From Cyrtodaria siliqua (taxonomy: Eukaryota > Mollusca > Bivalvia > Adapedonta > Hiatellidae): 64,000 nt of DNA. A model generated the notes under the pieces. The model worked only from the letters and a program-made list of their open reading frames with translations, did no database searches and had not been told where the DNA came from. Shown here in pieces: positions 1-12,052 of this stretch (position 1 is its first letter; each line of letters opens with the position of its first letter). The DNA lies in the NCBI GenBank assembly GCA_037043455.1, contig JAWPHD010001134.1, positions 289,693-353,692 on the forward strand. The letters are read 5' to 3'. Made by a program: the position numbers and the translations under genes.

Positions 1-332
1 AACCTTTTCGCCCATCACCACTGCTGGTTCGAATCTCACCGACAGCTCAACTTGTGAGAAAGTGTTGTATCTTAGTAGTGGCGTAGCTGCCTATAGTCAC
101 AATAGGCACGTGCCTACGCATCGGGAAAAACTTATCATCCAAACCCATGATCTGTACTCTGTTTTGAAAATATAAATACGAGGGAGTATGCACCTGGACC
201 CTCTATCGCTCAATAATGCCAGTGTACCTACACATAATTTTAGGCACAGCTACGCCCATGCTTACGGATGGCAAGAGGTATATAGTTCTAGATCTACCCA
301 GGAATAAGTGGGTGGTCTGCCGCGACCACTAA
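1..332 (+). repeat. tRNA-derived SINE, split by an insertion
   Basis: A B-box-like GGTTCGAATCTC lies at about 30-41. The body resembles the full copy at 58252-58495: a stretch like GCTCGACTTGTAA, then CTTACGGATGGC, then the GGTGGTCTGCC..CCAC segment. The SINE is interrupted after position 74 and resumes at 261, so bases 75-260 are a later insertion. The window begins inside the tRNA-like head. Confidence 0.65.
75..260. mobile_element. Short inverted-repeat element (MITE-like) inside a SINE
   Basis: The left end reads about TGGCGTAGCTGCCTA. The right end is its imperfect inverted complement, TAGGCACAGCTACGCCCA. CTTA occurs directly before (71-74) and after (261-264), and the SINE resumes exactly there, which fits a target duplication of 3-4 bp. 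Similar termini (GGGGCGTAGCTGTGCC) occur at about 13665 and, inverted, at about 23730. There is no coding capacity. The superfamily is uncertain. Confidence 0.55.
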
Positions 333-1134
333 AAATCCAGTCATTCATAGCCTAAATTGTGCTGAAAAATTATGTTACACTAATAAATCAAAAAGACGGT
401 ATAATTATTCTTCATAAAAATATATAGTTTCATAACAACCCATTAGTAATTTTTTAGAGTTTCAATTTTTCAATTACATTTAACCATTTTTTTCCCACTT
501 GTATTTTCAGGTAGTATATTGTAATTTCCCAGTGATTGCATTTACTCTGATAAATATCAAACACTGAGCAAAAGATGACAATTTGTATTGCATCTTTTCA
601 ACCAATCATTTCCGACTGAATAAAATGTGTAATTACCTCGATTAAAATCCAAAGGAATAAAGGCGGACATCTCCAAATGTGTAATTAGACGTCAGTTCGA
701 GTAAATGTGACCACAGTAACTGAATGCGACTTTTGAATACCAATTTCGCAAAGTAAACACCGTCTCTACGCCATCTGTGAACTGCACGATGTTATATAGG
801 TAAGTATTCTAATGTTACACTGTGTGGTTGGATGAATGACAGGTAGGCTATGTAGACATACCTGTACCACTCTACCATACATCTCCACCTTCCTGCATTA
901 CAATCAACAAGTCAAATTTTCCACCCACCTTCTGGCTAAAATTGCTATCTGCAAAAATAATTTAAAAAGGCAATCTGCTTTTTTCTACAAAACAAATTAG
1001 ATTTTGTCCAGAAAACTTTCTGTAATGTTTGCAAGAGTAAATATTACTAATTTTTAGATCGTTTTCTCTCAAGCTAACCTGTAGTTTAAACAAGGTTCAA
1101 CAAAAACATACTTATTCATAGAAGTTAAAAGACA
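333..1134. other. AT-rich DNA without recognised features
   Basis: No convincing exon, RNA gene or tandem repeat was seen on either strand. Open frames are short and lack splice context. Confidence 0.5.
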
Positions 1135-3113
1135 CCTTGCAGTATATCTACTCTCGACAGTATTGTATCATCCTCACAGTGTACCTGCTCTGGACAGTTT
1201 TGTATCTTCTTTGCAGTATAACTGCTCTGGCCAGTATTGTATCATCCTTGCAGTATATCTACTCTGGACAGTATTGTACCATCATTGCAGTATATCTACT
1301 CAGTACAGTATTGTATCATCCATGCAGTATATCTGCTCAGTACAATATTTTATCATCCTTGCAGTATAGCTGCTCTGGGCAGTATTGTATCATCCATGCA
1401 GTATATCTGCTAAGTACAGTATTGTATCATCCTTGCAGAATAGCTGATCTGGGCAGTATTGTATCATCCATGCAGTATATCTGCTCTGGACAGTATTGTA
1501 TCATCATTGCAGTATATCTGCTGGACAGTATTGTATCATCCTTGCAGTATATCTGCTGTTACAGACAGTATTGTATCATCCTTGCAGTATAGCTGCTCTG
1601 GGCAGTATTGTATCATCCATGCAGTATATCTGCTAAGCACAGTATTGTATCATCCTTGCAGAATAGCTGCTCTGGGTAGTATTGTATCATCCATGCAGTA
1701 TATCTGCTAAGCACAGTATTGTATCATCCTTGCAGAATAGCTGCTCTGGGTAGTATTGTATCATCCATGCAGTATATCTGCTAAGTACAGTATTGTATCA
1801 TCCATGCAGTATATCTGCTCTGGACAGTATTGTATCATCCTTGCAGTATATCTGCTGGACAGTATTGTATCACCCTTGCAGTATATCTGCTACAGACATT
1901 ATTGTATCATCCTTGCAGTATATCTGCTCAGTACAGTATTGTATCATCCTTGCAGTATATCTGCTATGGACAGTATTGTATCATCTTGCAGTGTAGCTGC
2001 TCTGTACAGTATTGTATCATCCATGCAGTATAGCTGCTCTGTACAGTATTGTACCATCCTTGCAGTACATCTCCTATGGACAGTGTATATCATCCTTGCA
2101 GTGTATCTCATCCTGTCTGAACAGTACTGTATCATCCATGCAGTATATCTGCAATGGACAGTACATCATCCTTGCAGTATATCTGCTGGACAGTATTGTA
2201 TCATCCTTGCAGTATATCTGCTCTGGACAGTATTGTATCATCCATACAGTATATCTGCTCGACAGTATTGTATCATCCATACAGTATATCTGCTGGACAG
2301 TATTGTATCATCCATACAGTATATCTGCTGGACAGTATTGTATCATCCATGCAGTATATCTGCTCTGGACAGTATTGTATCATCCTTGCAGTATATCTGC
2401 TGGGCAGTATTGTATCATTCATGCAATATATCTGCTCTGGACAGTATTGTATCATCCATGCAGTATATCTCCTGGACAGTATTGTATCATCCATGCAGTA
2501 TATCTGCTGGACAGTATTGTATCATCCATGCAGTATATCTGCTCTGGACAGTATTGTATCATCCTTGCAGTATATCTGCTGGGCAGTATTGTATCATTCA
2601 TGCAATATATCTGCTCTGGACAGTATTGTATCATCCATGCAGTATATCTCCTGGACAGTATTGTATCATCCATGCAGTATATCTGCTCTGGACAGTATTG
2701 TATCATCCTTGCAGTATATCTGCTGGACAGTATTGTATCTTCCTTGCAGTATATCTGCTGGACAGTATTGTATCATCCATGCAGTATATCTGCTGGACAG
2801 TATATCATCCATGCAGTATATCTGCTGGGACAGTATTGTATTATCCATGCAGTATATTTGCTGGACAGTATTGTAACATCCATGCAGTATATCTGCTCTG
2901 GACAGCAGTGTATCATCCATGCAGTATATCTGCTGGACAGTATTGTATCATCCATGCAGTATATCTGCTGGACAGTATTGTATCATCCATGCAGTATATC
3001 TGCTGGAAAGTATTGTATCATCCATTTTACTGCACAGTATTGTATAATCATTGCAGTATATCTGATGGACAGTATTGTACCATCCTTGCAGTATAGCTAC
3101 TCTGTACAGTTTT
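1135..3113. repeat. Minisatellite with mixed 37-bp and 35-bp units
   Basis: Units carry GCAGTATATCTGCT, then CTGGACAGTATTGTATCATC. The 35-bp form lacks a CT in the middle. More than 50 units are present. Between about 1600 and 1790 they pair into 74-bp dimers. A five-unit block recurs with a period of about 179 bp (starts near 2402 and 2581). Most variants lack stop codons in several frames, which creates open frames of 380-446 codons that I regard as artefacts. Confidence 0.95.
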
Positions 3114-3337
3114 TAAAATATGTAAAGAGGAGGAAAATATATTCTTGTAGGTGAGGGTAATGACATACTAAAAGAGAATGTATACATGGTAATGTGTTTG
3201 CAGTTTTTAAGCCTGCTGTATTGCTTTTGTTCAATAGTGAATAATTCCCAATTTTCGGCAAAACAACACGATTTTCACAATTGAATGGGAACCGGTACCA
3301 TTCCCAAAAGAGCGGAAAAAAATGCTGTTTCTGCTTT
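3114..3337. other. Unique spacer between minisatellite blocks
   Basis: About 220 bp of non-repetitive sequence separates two blocks of the same minisatellite, either an insertion or the original flank. Confidence 0.6.
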
Positions 3338-3760
3338 GGGCAGTATTGTATCATTCTTGCAGTATATCTGCTCTGTACAGTATTTTATCATCCTTGCAAA
3401 AAATCTGCTCTTGGCAGTATTGTATCATTCTTGCAGTATATCTGCTCTGTAGGGTATTGTATCATCCTTGCAAAAAATCTGTTCTGGGCAGTATTGTATC
3501 ATTCTTGCAGTATATCTGCTCTGTACAGTATTGTATCATCCTTGCAAAAAATCTGCTCTAGACAGTATTGTATCATCCTTGCAGTGTATCTCCTCTGAAC
3601 AGTACTGTATCATCCCTGCAGTATATATGCTATGGACAGTAAACCATACTTGCAGTGTCTGCTCTGGGCAGTATTGTATCATCCTTTCAGTATATCTGCT
3701 CTATAGTACTGTATCATCCTTGCAGTATATCTGCTCTGGACACTATTGTATCATCATTGC
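3338..3760. repeat. Second minisatellite block with alternating units
   Basis: The same 37-bp unit as at 1135-3113. From 3338 to 3560 two variants alternate strictly: one carries GCAGTATATCTGC, the next GCAAAAAATCTGC. This gives a 74-bp higher-order unit repeated three times. The end of the block is more divergent. Confidence 0.9.
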
Positions 3761-4482
3761 ATCATGTGGACTGACAATGGACGGAAAACGCGCCACCACA
3801 TAGGCTTCCCTAGCCTTAAGCCAGGACAGCCAAAACTTCTCTATTAGTCTGACATCAGAAGTTTGTGCTATCCATGCAAGTTTTGAACCAGACAAGAATA
3901 CACAGTTTTAAAAAAAATAATCTCACAAATGAGCAGGTTACTATATCCAAGCACTGGCATTATAGATAACATTCAGATAATACAGAAAACAAACTGAAAT
4001 ACCCTTCAACTTGAGTACAATGAGATATTATGATGACAAGATAGTGTCAATGACAATGTCTCAGCATACCTACTGAATACCTCTTAAAAATCTAGGTCTG
4101 TGGAGCAAAGTAAGCCGAGCTGTTTCCCCGCCTAAATCTGATCGACTGTGGTCACAATGAAGCAGGTATAGCCTGATGTACTGAAATATAAAAAGTACTT
4201 AAACTGTTAGCTGTACAACATTTTACAAGTGTACCTAGTTACAATATGTGACCAGGGGCGTACCTGGGCATACTCATATACGCCCATGCATATTATTCAG
4301 AGTTGGGCGTCGGAAAACCGAAAAAAGCTAAAAATGCGAAAAATACAATAAAAAGTGAAGCCGAAGTGGGGTTAGGGCGAGGGCTAAATAAATCAAAGAA
4401 AAAGAACAACTGGGGAATTAGAATAAATTCAAAATACGTTTCCAAGTCGCTCGAAACTACTTATGTAGGGTTCAATTTTTCA
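3761..4482. other. Intergenic stretch with one transposon-like terminus
   Basis: No gene was seen. At about 4253 the sequence CAGGGGCGTACCTGG resembles a DNA-transposon terminus, and related ends bound the insertion at 59537-59765. The open frame at 4303-4524 is lysine-rich, lacks similarity I can recognise, and runs into the mobile element at 4483. Confidence 0.4.
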
Positions 4483-4665
4483 AACAAGAGGCCCAAGAGG
4501 GCCTGTGGACGCTCTACTGGCTAATATGGCTCTTATGACATCAATGAAGCGAGTGACTATCGTCTTAAAGAGGCAAAATATAGCATTTTTAACTATATCA
4601 AGAGCAGTAACTCCGTCATTACTGGTTTGATCTGGCTGGTTTTCCAAGTTGGCCAGTAGAGATAA
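4483..4665. mobile_element. Short pearl/HINE-like element
   Basis: The left end carries a GC hairpin, GAGGCCCAAGAGGGCCTG, followed by GCTCTACTGGC. The right end carries the inverted GGCCAGTAGAG. The interior has one degenerate core unit (AAATATAGCATTTTTAACTA..AACTCC). The same ends bound the larger element at 15714-17714, so this is probably a deletion derivative. Assignment to the non-autonomous Helitron-related pearl class rests on architecture only. Confidence 0.6.
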
Positions 4666-4799
4666 TAAAAATTTAAATAAAAAAAAAAATAATAATAATA
4701 ATAATTGAACAAAAAATATGAAAATAAATAATAATAAAAAAAAAAAGAAAATAAAAAAAGAAAAAAAGAAAGAAATTGAAAAATTTAAAACAAGCATTG
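4666..4799. repeat. A-rich low-complexity tract
   Basis: Almost entirely A with scattered T and G. It separates two mobile-element segments. The phenylalanine-rich open frame on the minus strand is a composition artefact. Confidence 0.9.
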
Positions 4800-6254
4800 A
4801 TGTAAAACTGTGACCCCCGGGGCGGGGCCAGATGTGACCCCAGGGTCAGCATTTGAACAAAATTGGTAAAGGACCATAAGCTTATAGCAACAGCAAAATA
4901 TTAAACCTCTGGCTCTTGCAGTTTCAGAGAAGAAGATTTTTTAAGTTTTTCCCTATACATGTCTATGTAAAACATGTGACCCTTGGGGCTGGGACAAATT
5001 TGACCCCAGGGTCACCATTTGAACAAACTTAGTAGAGGACCATAAGCTGATGCTACAAGTAATACATGAGAGCTCTGTGCCTTGTGGTTTCAGAGAAGAA
5101 GATTTTTTAAACTTTTTTCCTATATGTCTATATGAAAAACATGCAAAACCTCAATATACAAACTTTGGACCCCCGAGGCACGGCCATTTTTGACACCGGG
5201 GACTTTATTTGAACAAACTTGATAGTCTAGGCGTTGACGATCATTTTAAAAGAAAAACTGTTGAAATCTGTCAAGCGGTTCTGGAGAAGAAGATTTTTTA
5301 AGGTTTCGACCATATATGGTAATGGCAGCCATCTTGGATGTAGCGCCGACCTAATTTTAACAAATCTAAAAAGCATTCATCTAAGGATCATCCATTTGAA
5401 GTTTGGTCAAAATTAGCCAAGCGGTTTCTGACGAGAAGTCGTTTGAAGAATTCCCTATACATGTCTATGTAAAACATGTGACCCTTGGGGCGGGGCCAAA
5501 TGTGACCCTTGGGGCGGGGCCAAATGTGACCCTAAGGTCACCATTTGAACAAACTTGGTAAAGGACCATAAGCTTATAGTAAATGCAAAATATCAAACCT
5601 CTGGCTGTTGTAGTTTCTGAGAAGAAGTTTTTTTTAAAAAAAAATCCTTTTTAAGTCTATGTAAAACTGTGACCCCCGGGGCGGGGACAAAGTTGACCCC
5701 AGGGTCACCATTTGAACAAACTTAGTAGAGGACCATAAGCTGATGCTACATGTAATACATGAGAGCTCTGTGCCTTGTGGTTTCAGAGAAGAAGATTTTT
5801 TAAAGTTTTTTCCTATATGTCTATATGAAAAACATGCAAAACCTCAATATACAAATTTTGGACCCCCGGGGCACGGCCATTTTTGACCCCGGGGACTTTA
5901 TTTGAACAAACTTGATAGTCTAGGCATTGGCGATCATTTTAAAAGAAAAACTGTTGAAATCTGTCCAGCGGTTCTGGAGAAGAAGATTTTTTAAGGTTTC
6001 GACCATATATGGAAATGGCAGCCATCTTGGATGTAGCGTTGAACTAATTTTAACAAATCTAAAAAGCATTCATCTAAGGATCATCCGTGTGAAGTTTGGT
6101 CAAAATTAGCCAAGCGGTTTCTGAGGAGAAGTCGTTTGAAGAAAAGTTAACGGACGACAGACGACAGACAGACAACAGACAGACGACAGACGGACGACGG
6201 ACAACACACCATCCCATAAGCTCTTCTGGCCGTTGGCCAGTAGAGCTAAAAATG
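4800..6254 (+). mobile_element. Pearl-like element body: two 690-bp higher-order repeats plus right end
   Basis: Three related subunits of about 170-300 bp, each beginning with a GTGACCCCCGGGGCGGGG-like phrase and continuing with ATTTGAACAAACTTGGTA, occur in the order A-B-C at 4800-5460 and again at about 5477-6130. The offset between matching positions is about 693 bp. After the second set come a GACGGACGAC-type microsatellite (about 6151-6200) and the right terminus GGCCAGTAGAGCTAAAAAT, identical in type to 17714. No transposase is encoded. The left end may be at 4483 or may be lost. Confidence 0.7.
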
Positions 6255-6399
6255 CCCAGACCAGCAGGAGGGGAACACCCCCCTACCACACCCTCCTCCG
6301 TACGTATAACCAACAACACTCCAGGTAAGCCCCTGGTGACCTTGAAAAATATGCATACTGTGTATTATTATTAAGCCTTAAAAAATAACTACCATTTAA

Positions 6400-6675
6400 C
6401 GGGTCATGAACACATTGTTTAGGTTATTTTGGGCTGCTCCAGAGAGGGGAAGGATACATAGGAATCTGGGAACCATACCCTACTCTTAATATCGAAACAA
6501 TTCCTATGCTTTTTTAACATATTTGGGGGATTGACTCAAGATACATGGGACGGTGTGGTTTACAAACCCCATCTGACGGACGAGGCTAGTGGAAGCATGT
6601 TGCCTAGGAACACACCAAAGTAACCCAGTGGTGCCAGTCAGGCGTAAACCCATGACCTCCAGATTCAGGGTCAAA
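6400..6675 (-). repeat. tRNA-derived SINE, minus strand, 5'-truncated
   Basis: The reverse complement matches the plus copy at 40203-40530: GGTTCCC(A/G)GATTCCTAT, TCCTTC..CTCTCT, AAGAGTAGGG and CTCGTCCGTC(A/G)GATG. Only the distal part of the tRNA-like head remains. The match is imperfect, so this is an older copy. Confidence 0.7.
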
Positions 6676-6689
6676 TTTATTGCCCCTCG

Positions 6690-7245
6690 CACAAAATTCG
6701 AGGCATCTCATTGGCTGAGTGTGGTCATGTGGTGACCCCCTATATTTCTATAGTGGGTCAGTAGACTTCAAAGAGGGTCACTAAAACAATATGGACTACA
6801 ATTCCGATTCAGTTTAAAGCATTTGCAAATAGTTCTTTAAGGCGTTAGTAACAAACATAATAAGTAAATAGATAATGTTTTTAAACTGTACCGGTTGCGA
6901 CGTCAACGTCAGGACGTCAAATTGCGCGAACGTCTCAGTGATGTAGACGCTCCATTAAAATGGGTTAAATATCGGTGTTTGCCTTAAAAAAGATGCTCGA
7001 TGCAATAAATCAGTTATTGGGTTTGTTACTGAACGCCCTACAGAAATATGTGGGGTCAGTCAGATATATAGAGGGACTCGGCTGTTACTGACCCCCTACA
7101 GAAATATGTGGGGTCAGTCAGATATATAGGGGGACTTGGCTACTGCCTCGCCCCCTATATATCTGACTGACCCACCTATTTCTGTAGGGGGTCAGTAACA
7201 AACACTGACCCCACATATTTCTGTAGGGGGTCAGTAACAAACACA
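6690..7245. mobile_element. Inverted-repeat element with nested palindromes
   Basis: 7083-7133 and 7150-7200 form near-perfect 50-bp inverted arms (motifs TGTTACTGACCCCCTACAG and its complement) around a loop of about 16 bp. A second pair, 7021-7065 and 7201-7244, repeats the same words outside the first. A related phrase, GTGACCCCCTATATTTCTAT, occurs at about 6731. There is no coding sequence. It is probably a palindromic MITE or a foldback structure made by inverted duplication. Confidence 0.6.
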
Positions 7246-10091
7246 AGAACTAATAGTTATCCACTGGGCCACCATGGTCTATTAACTTAGACAGGAGTTT
7301 GACATTTTTACAAAATACAGGTTGGCATGATGCATGATATCTTTGGTACCAAAAGGTTTGCAAATGGGTCTACGATAACCATTAATCCTAAACCAGAATC
7401 ACTGAAGTGTAAACATTAGGTCAAGCTCAGTTCAGTTGACCTACTGCTGGTATAAATGTTTAGTATTTACTCATAATGTTTATGTGCATAAATTTTGACA
7501 AGTCTTGGTGTATTTAAAACTTCAAAAATGGAGCTCACCAAAAAATTTAAACCAGACTGTGAAGTACAGAGATGGATGGATAACAAAAATTAAGACGAGG
7601 GTAACTATATGGCCACTCCACTTTCCTAGTGATGGGTATACAAAATAAGGGCAAAGGAAATAAACCGGACTATATTAATGTGAAATGTCTGTAGTAGTTG
7701 CTGCCCTTGACATACAAAATGCATTTCTTCTGACACGGTCATGAATCCAGTATAATAATTAAGATGTATCATCAATTTGAAAACGTAAAAACAACATACC
7801 TATTTCATGCAAAAAGAGCATTTTACCACTTAGAGAATGCCCGTGTTACAGTCTGGCCATTTTACTGTTATGGTACAAGTGTTTTAAAGTATGGCCCTTT
7901 GTAGTTCATTAACTTGCACACTTCAGAATCTGTATCCTGTAGATGACTACCTAAAACTTGACAAAAGCAAAAAATCCTATTTAAAATAAATGTCAAGCTC
8001 TTTGAAACAAGATATTGAAATGGTGCAAGTCTGGTGAAAGTCAAATACATTCAGTCATTTACATGTGCTATTTGTTAACAAATTAAAAAATTTGCTATTT
8101 AACATTATCAAAAGTTTGTTCCTTGAAACACATTTTCGTACTGAAGTGGGTGATACTGATAATCTTATATACCGTTTATTAATTTTATCAAGTAAACAAG
8201 AAGCTCCAACACACAACAGACCACAGATAATGCCCTATCACGTGACATAGCTCACTTGGTCTGTGACCAGTTGCTTTGAGCTAAAAACAAAGTCACAGTC
8301 TCGGACAGTTAATAAATATGGTGTAAAATGCCAGAGAAGCAGTTTTCTAGCAACTTTAACATTTAACCAATCTACAATAAAAATTCTCCTATCGTGGAAT
8401 CGAAGCAACTAGAGAAGAGAAGTAACTTGCTCTTACAGCAATGTACAAAGGTGCACTATTTACTCCCCTTGATATAAAAAATTATATATATCATAGGGCA
8501 CATATTTCACATAATTATTATACTTTTATTATTCACCCAAATGCATCTGTAAAATTAGTTGCATTTATAGAGATTACATGCATGGCTGTATGATCGTTAG
8601 GAATTCTTTCATGAGATGGGAGGGGTGTTGTTGTTTTTACAATTGTTTAGTGCCTCGCATTGAACCCCACCACTAAATAATCTATTACATTTTAAAATCT
8701 ATTTCAAATAATGATTCATTACTGATGAAAGTGTCCAAACTCTTGTACATTTCATGTAAATTCTTTACATAGATTGTAATAATATGTCAACGTTTCTAGT
8801 AGTCAGAATTAAAACTGACGATAGCTGTTATTGATTAGAATATGTACAGTTGTCAATTGTATTTCTAATTGAATTGTTGTTTTGTAGACAAAGGATAAGC
8901 GCCTTGGGTACACAACAGGAAGACTTGTTATAACTGCTAATTAATTAGTCTCGCATTTCACCGTCATGTGTTTCAAATTTGAGAGTGATTCGACTAAAAT
9001 TTATCAAATTTAGTATTTAATGTTTTCTTTACAGCCGGCTGAGATTCTTTCAAACGGGTGTTTCAGATTCACAAGTCATGGCACAAGTCGTAATGTTCAA
9101 AAGTCACCAATGGTACTGTTTTGTGTATTGGAGCTGTACTACCCAGTATACAACAGGTGGTACAACACCCCTTCCTGCTGGCATGGGAATATTCCATAAA
9201 TTAGGGCTTATTTTACTTATTCAGCTGTTAATTGGCCGAGCATCAGGAACGCGAAAAACGGTGACCCTCAAAGTACAGAATTCTAGTCTCTTTGTCATGT
9301 ATACTTTCAGAAAAAGGGCCAACTGCTCTGAGTATTTGAGCTTACAGCCCAATATACAGCTAAGATCCAACTTTGGCTGAACTTGTGCATGCAGTTACAT
9401 TAAAACTGATGCGTAGCTAGGCGTTTTTGTCATAGGCATGGTTGATCGCAATACTAACAAATCATTAAAATTGCTTTGAAATGCATTAAGCATTTTTTTC
9501 TTTTCAAAATGTTTGTACGCGCCTGTTTCATGACACATAGAAGTCAGGGTCAAGGTCATTTGTGGAACTATGATTTAACTTCGGTTGAACTGACTTAAAG
9601 CACAACATGACCAGCAACCTTGGCTGCCCCTGACCTAATTTTAACAAACTTGAAAGCCAGCCATTGACCTAAAAATCGCCCATGGATTGAAGTTTGGTCA
9701 ATATCAGTCAAGGGGAGCTAAATAACACCTCTAACAGTTTTCACAGTTGTTAACGATTTCGGTAGTTATTTTGTGTTAAAAGTATGAGTAAGTCGAAAAT
9801 TGGATTTCCATCTGATCGCTTGTTTTCAGTGTCAAAATTTAACACCTGGATAATTTGATGACATTGACCTCTGGTTAATTAATGCAAATTGCCAATTAAA
9901 GGATTAGCAACGCTAATTTTCTAAATACTGAAATGTATGCCCCCACACCCAGCTGAAAACAGCTTTTTTTGCTTAATGTCGTACACCACTCACCTAATCA
10001 ATAAATTTTTACTGTTTTTATGGAAGTATCTAAGCAACAAAAATCATGGAATAAAGTGTTTTTTTTTCATGGACTGAAGGTCAAAACGTCT
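7246..10091. other. Long AT-rich stretch, no gene recognised
   Basis: No exon with convincing splice sites and no RNA gene was seen. At about 9633-9715 a decayed fragment resembles the core at 5344-5420 (CCTAATTTTAACAAACTTGA, GAAGTTTGGTCAA). The small open frames at 7868, 8065 and 9078 have no supporting features. Confidence 0.45.
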
Positions 10092-11364
10092 AAAGGACAA
10101 AGCCTTGTACTGTAGTAAGGACAAAGCCTTGTACTGTAGTAGGACAAAGCCTTGTACTGTAGTAGGACAAAGCCTTGTACTGTGGTAGGACAAAGCCTTG
10201 TACTGTAGTAGGACAAAGCCTTGTACTGTAGTAAGGACAAAGCCTTGTACTGTAGTAAGGACCAAGCCTTGTACTGTAGTAGGACAAAGCCTTGTACTGT
10301 AGTAAGGACAAAGCCTTGTACTGTAGTAGGACAAAGCCTTGTACTGTAGTAGGACAAAGTCTTGTACTGTAGTAGGACAAAGCCTTGTACTGTAGTAAGG
10401 ACAAAGCCTTGTACTGTAGTAGGACAAAGCCTTGTACTGTAGTAAGGACCAAGCCTTGTACTGTAGTAGGACAAAGCCTTGTACTGTAGTAGGACAAAGC
10501 CTTGTACTGTATTAGGACAAAGCCTTGTACTGTAGTAAGGACCAAGCCTTGTACTGTAGTAGGACAAAGCCTTGTACTGTAGTAGGACAAAGCCTTGTAC
10601 TGTAGTAAGGACAAAGCCTTGTACTGTAGTAAGGACAAAGCCTTGTACTGTAGTAGGACAAAGCCTTGTACTGTAGTAGGACAAAGCTTTGTACTGTAGT
10701 AGGACAAAGCCTTGTACTGTAGTAAGGACCAAGCCTTGTACTGTAGTAGGACAAAGCCTTGTACTGTAGTAAGGACCAAGCCTTGTACTGTAGTAGGACA
10801 AAGCCTTGTACTGTAGTAGGACAATGCCTTGTACTGTAGTAGGACAAAGCCTTGTACTGTAGTAAGGACCAAGCCTTGTACTGTAGTAGGACAAAGCCTT
10901 GTACTGTAGTAGGGCAAAGCCTTGTACTGTAGTAAGGACAAAGCCTTGTACTGTAGTAGGACAAAGCCTTGTACTGTAGTAGGACAAAGCCTTGTACTGT
11001 AGTAGGACAAAGCCTTGTACTGTAGTAAGGACCAAGCCTTGTACTGTAGTAGGACAAAGCCTTGTACTGTAGTAAGGACCAAGCCTTGTACTGTAGTAGG
11101 ACAAAGCCTTATACTGTAGTAGGACAAGGCCTTGTACTGTAGTAGGACAAAGCCTTGTACTGTAGTAAGGACCAAGCCTTGTACTGTAGTAGGACAAAGC
11201 CTTGTACTGTAGTCAGGACCAAGCCTTAAACTGTAGTAGGACAAAGCCTTGTACTGAAGTAGGACAAAGCCTTGTACTGTAGTAAGGACAAAGCCTTGTA
11301 CTGTAGTAAGGACAAAGCCTTGTACTGTAGTAGGACCAAGCCTTGTACTGTAGTAGGACAAAAC
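10092..11364. repeat. Minisatellite of 23/24-bp units, about 54 copies
   Basis: The unit is AGGACAAAGCCTTGTACTGTAGT. A 24-bp form carries an extra A at the start, and a common variant has GGACCAAG. Divergence between units is very low. Because neither length is a multiple of three and the unit lacks stops, all minus-strand frames stay open (up to 423 codons). I do not consider these coding. Confidence 0.97.
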
Positions 11365-11988
11365 GGCAAACTAAAGATAATAAGAGTTGACGATGACAGG
11401 TACACATGATAACAGACATGTGATAAGATAAGATAAGATTTTGTTCGTGTCGGCAAGACATACAATGAGACGACGTAAGCTCTGATGAGCTTTTGAACCG
11501 ACTATTAATAACAAATATAAACAGTACCAACAACGTATAATGGCTGAAAGTTAAGAATGCATAAATAGATACATGTAAGACTGAATTAAGCATACAAATC
11601 TAAGAAAATCACAATTTAAAACACAGATCTTGAGTACCATAATACACATCTTTAAAGGTCAAGGAATCGACAAATAAAATTAGTGATCATTCAGGCAAAT
11701 GCATAATCTTAATTATTTAGTTTAAAATTAAAACTCATACAGCCAGTGTCAATCCTACAGAGAGCAGCTTTGGCAAATCTTGCGCATCACTTGCTACTAT
11801 CTGTTATGGACTGTTTAAGATGTAAAATTCTGAAATTAGCGATGTGGATCAAAGGCTATATATTAAAATCAAAGTGCTGAAGGCACTGATGGGCGGTGCT
11901 TTTGTAAGTGTTGGAATGGATGAGAAATGGAAGTGCTGTAAATATAACTTCCATGGTTTGTTTTTTACATTCAGTGATGTTTCGGATG
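11365..11988. other. AT-rich intergenic DNA
   Basis: No feature recognised apart from a short GATAAGATAA repeat at about 11422-11440. Confidence 0.4.
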
Positions 11989-12052
11989 ATTGAATGAATG
12001 AATGAATGAATGAATGAATGAATGAATGAATGAATGAATGAATGAATGAATG
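11989..12052. repeat. Microsatellite (TGAA)n
   Basis: About 16 uninterrupted copies of the tetranucleotide TGAA. Confidence 0.97.

Noticed and set aside
1756..3154. Open frames of 380 and 446 codons
   Set aside because: They lie wholly in the 35/37-bp minisatellite, overlap in several frames and rotate with unit length.
4303..4524. Lysine-rich 73-codon frame
   Set aside because: Runs into the mobile-element end at 4483 and lacks any homologous motif.
10044..11593. Minus-strand open frames up to 423 codons
   Set aside because: Stop-free 23/24-bp repeats keep all three frames open. No start, splice or domain support.
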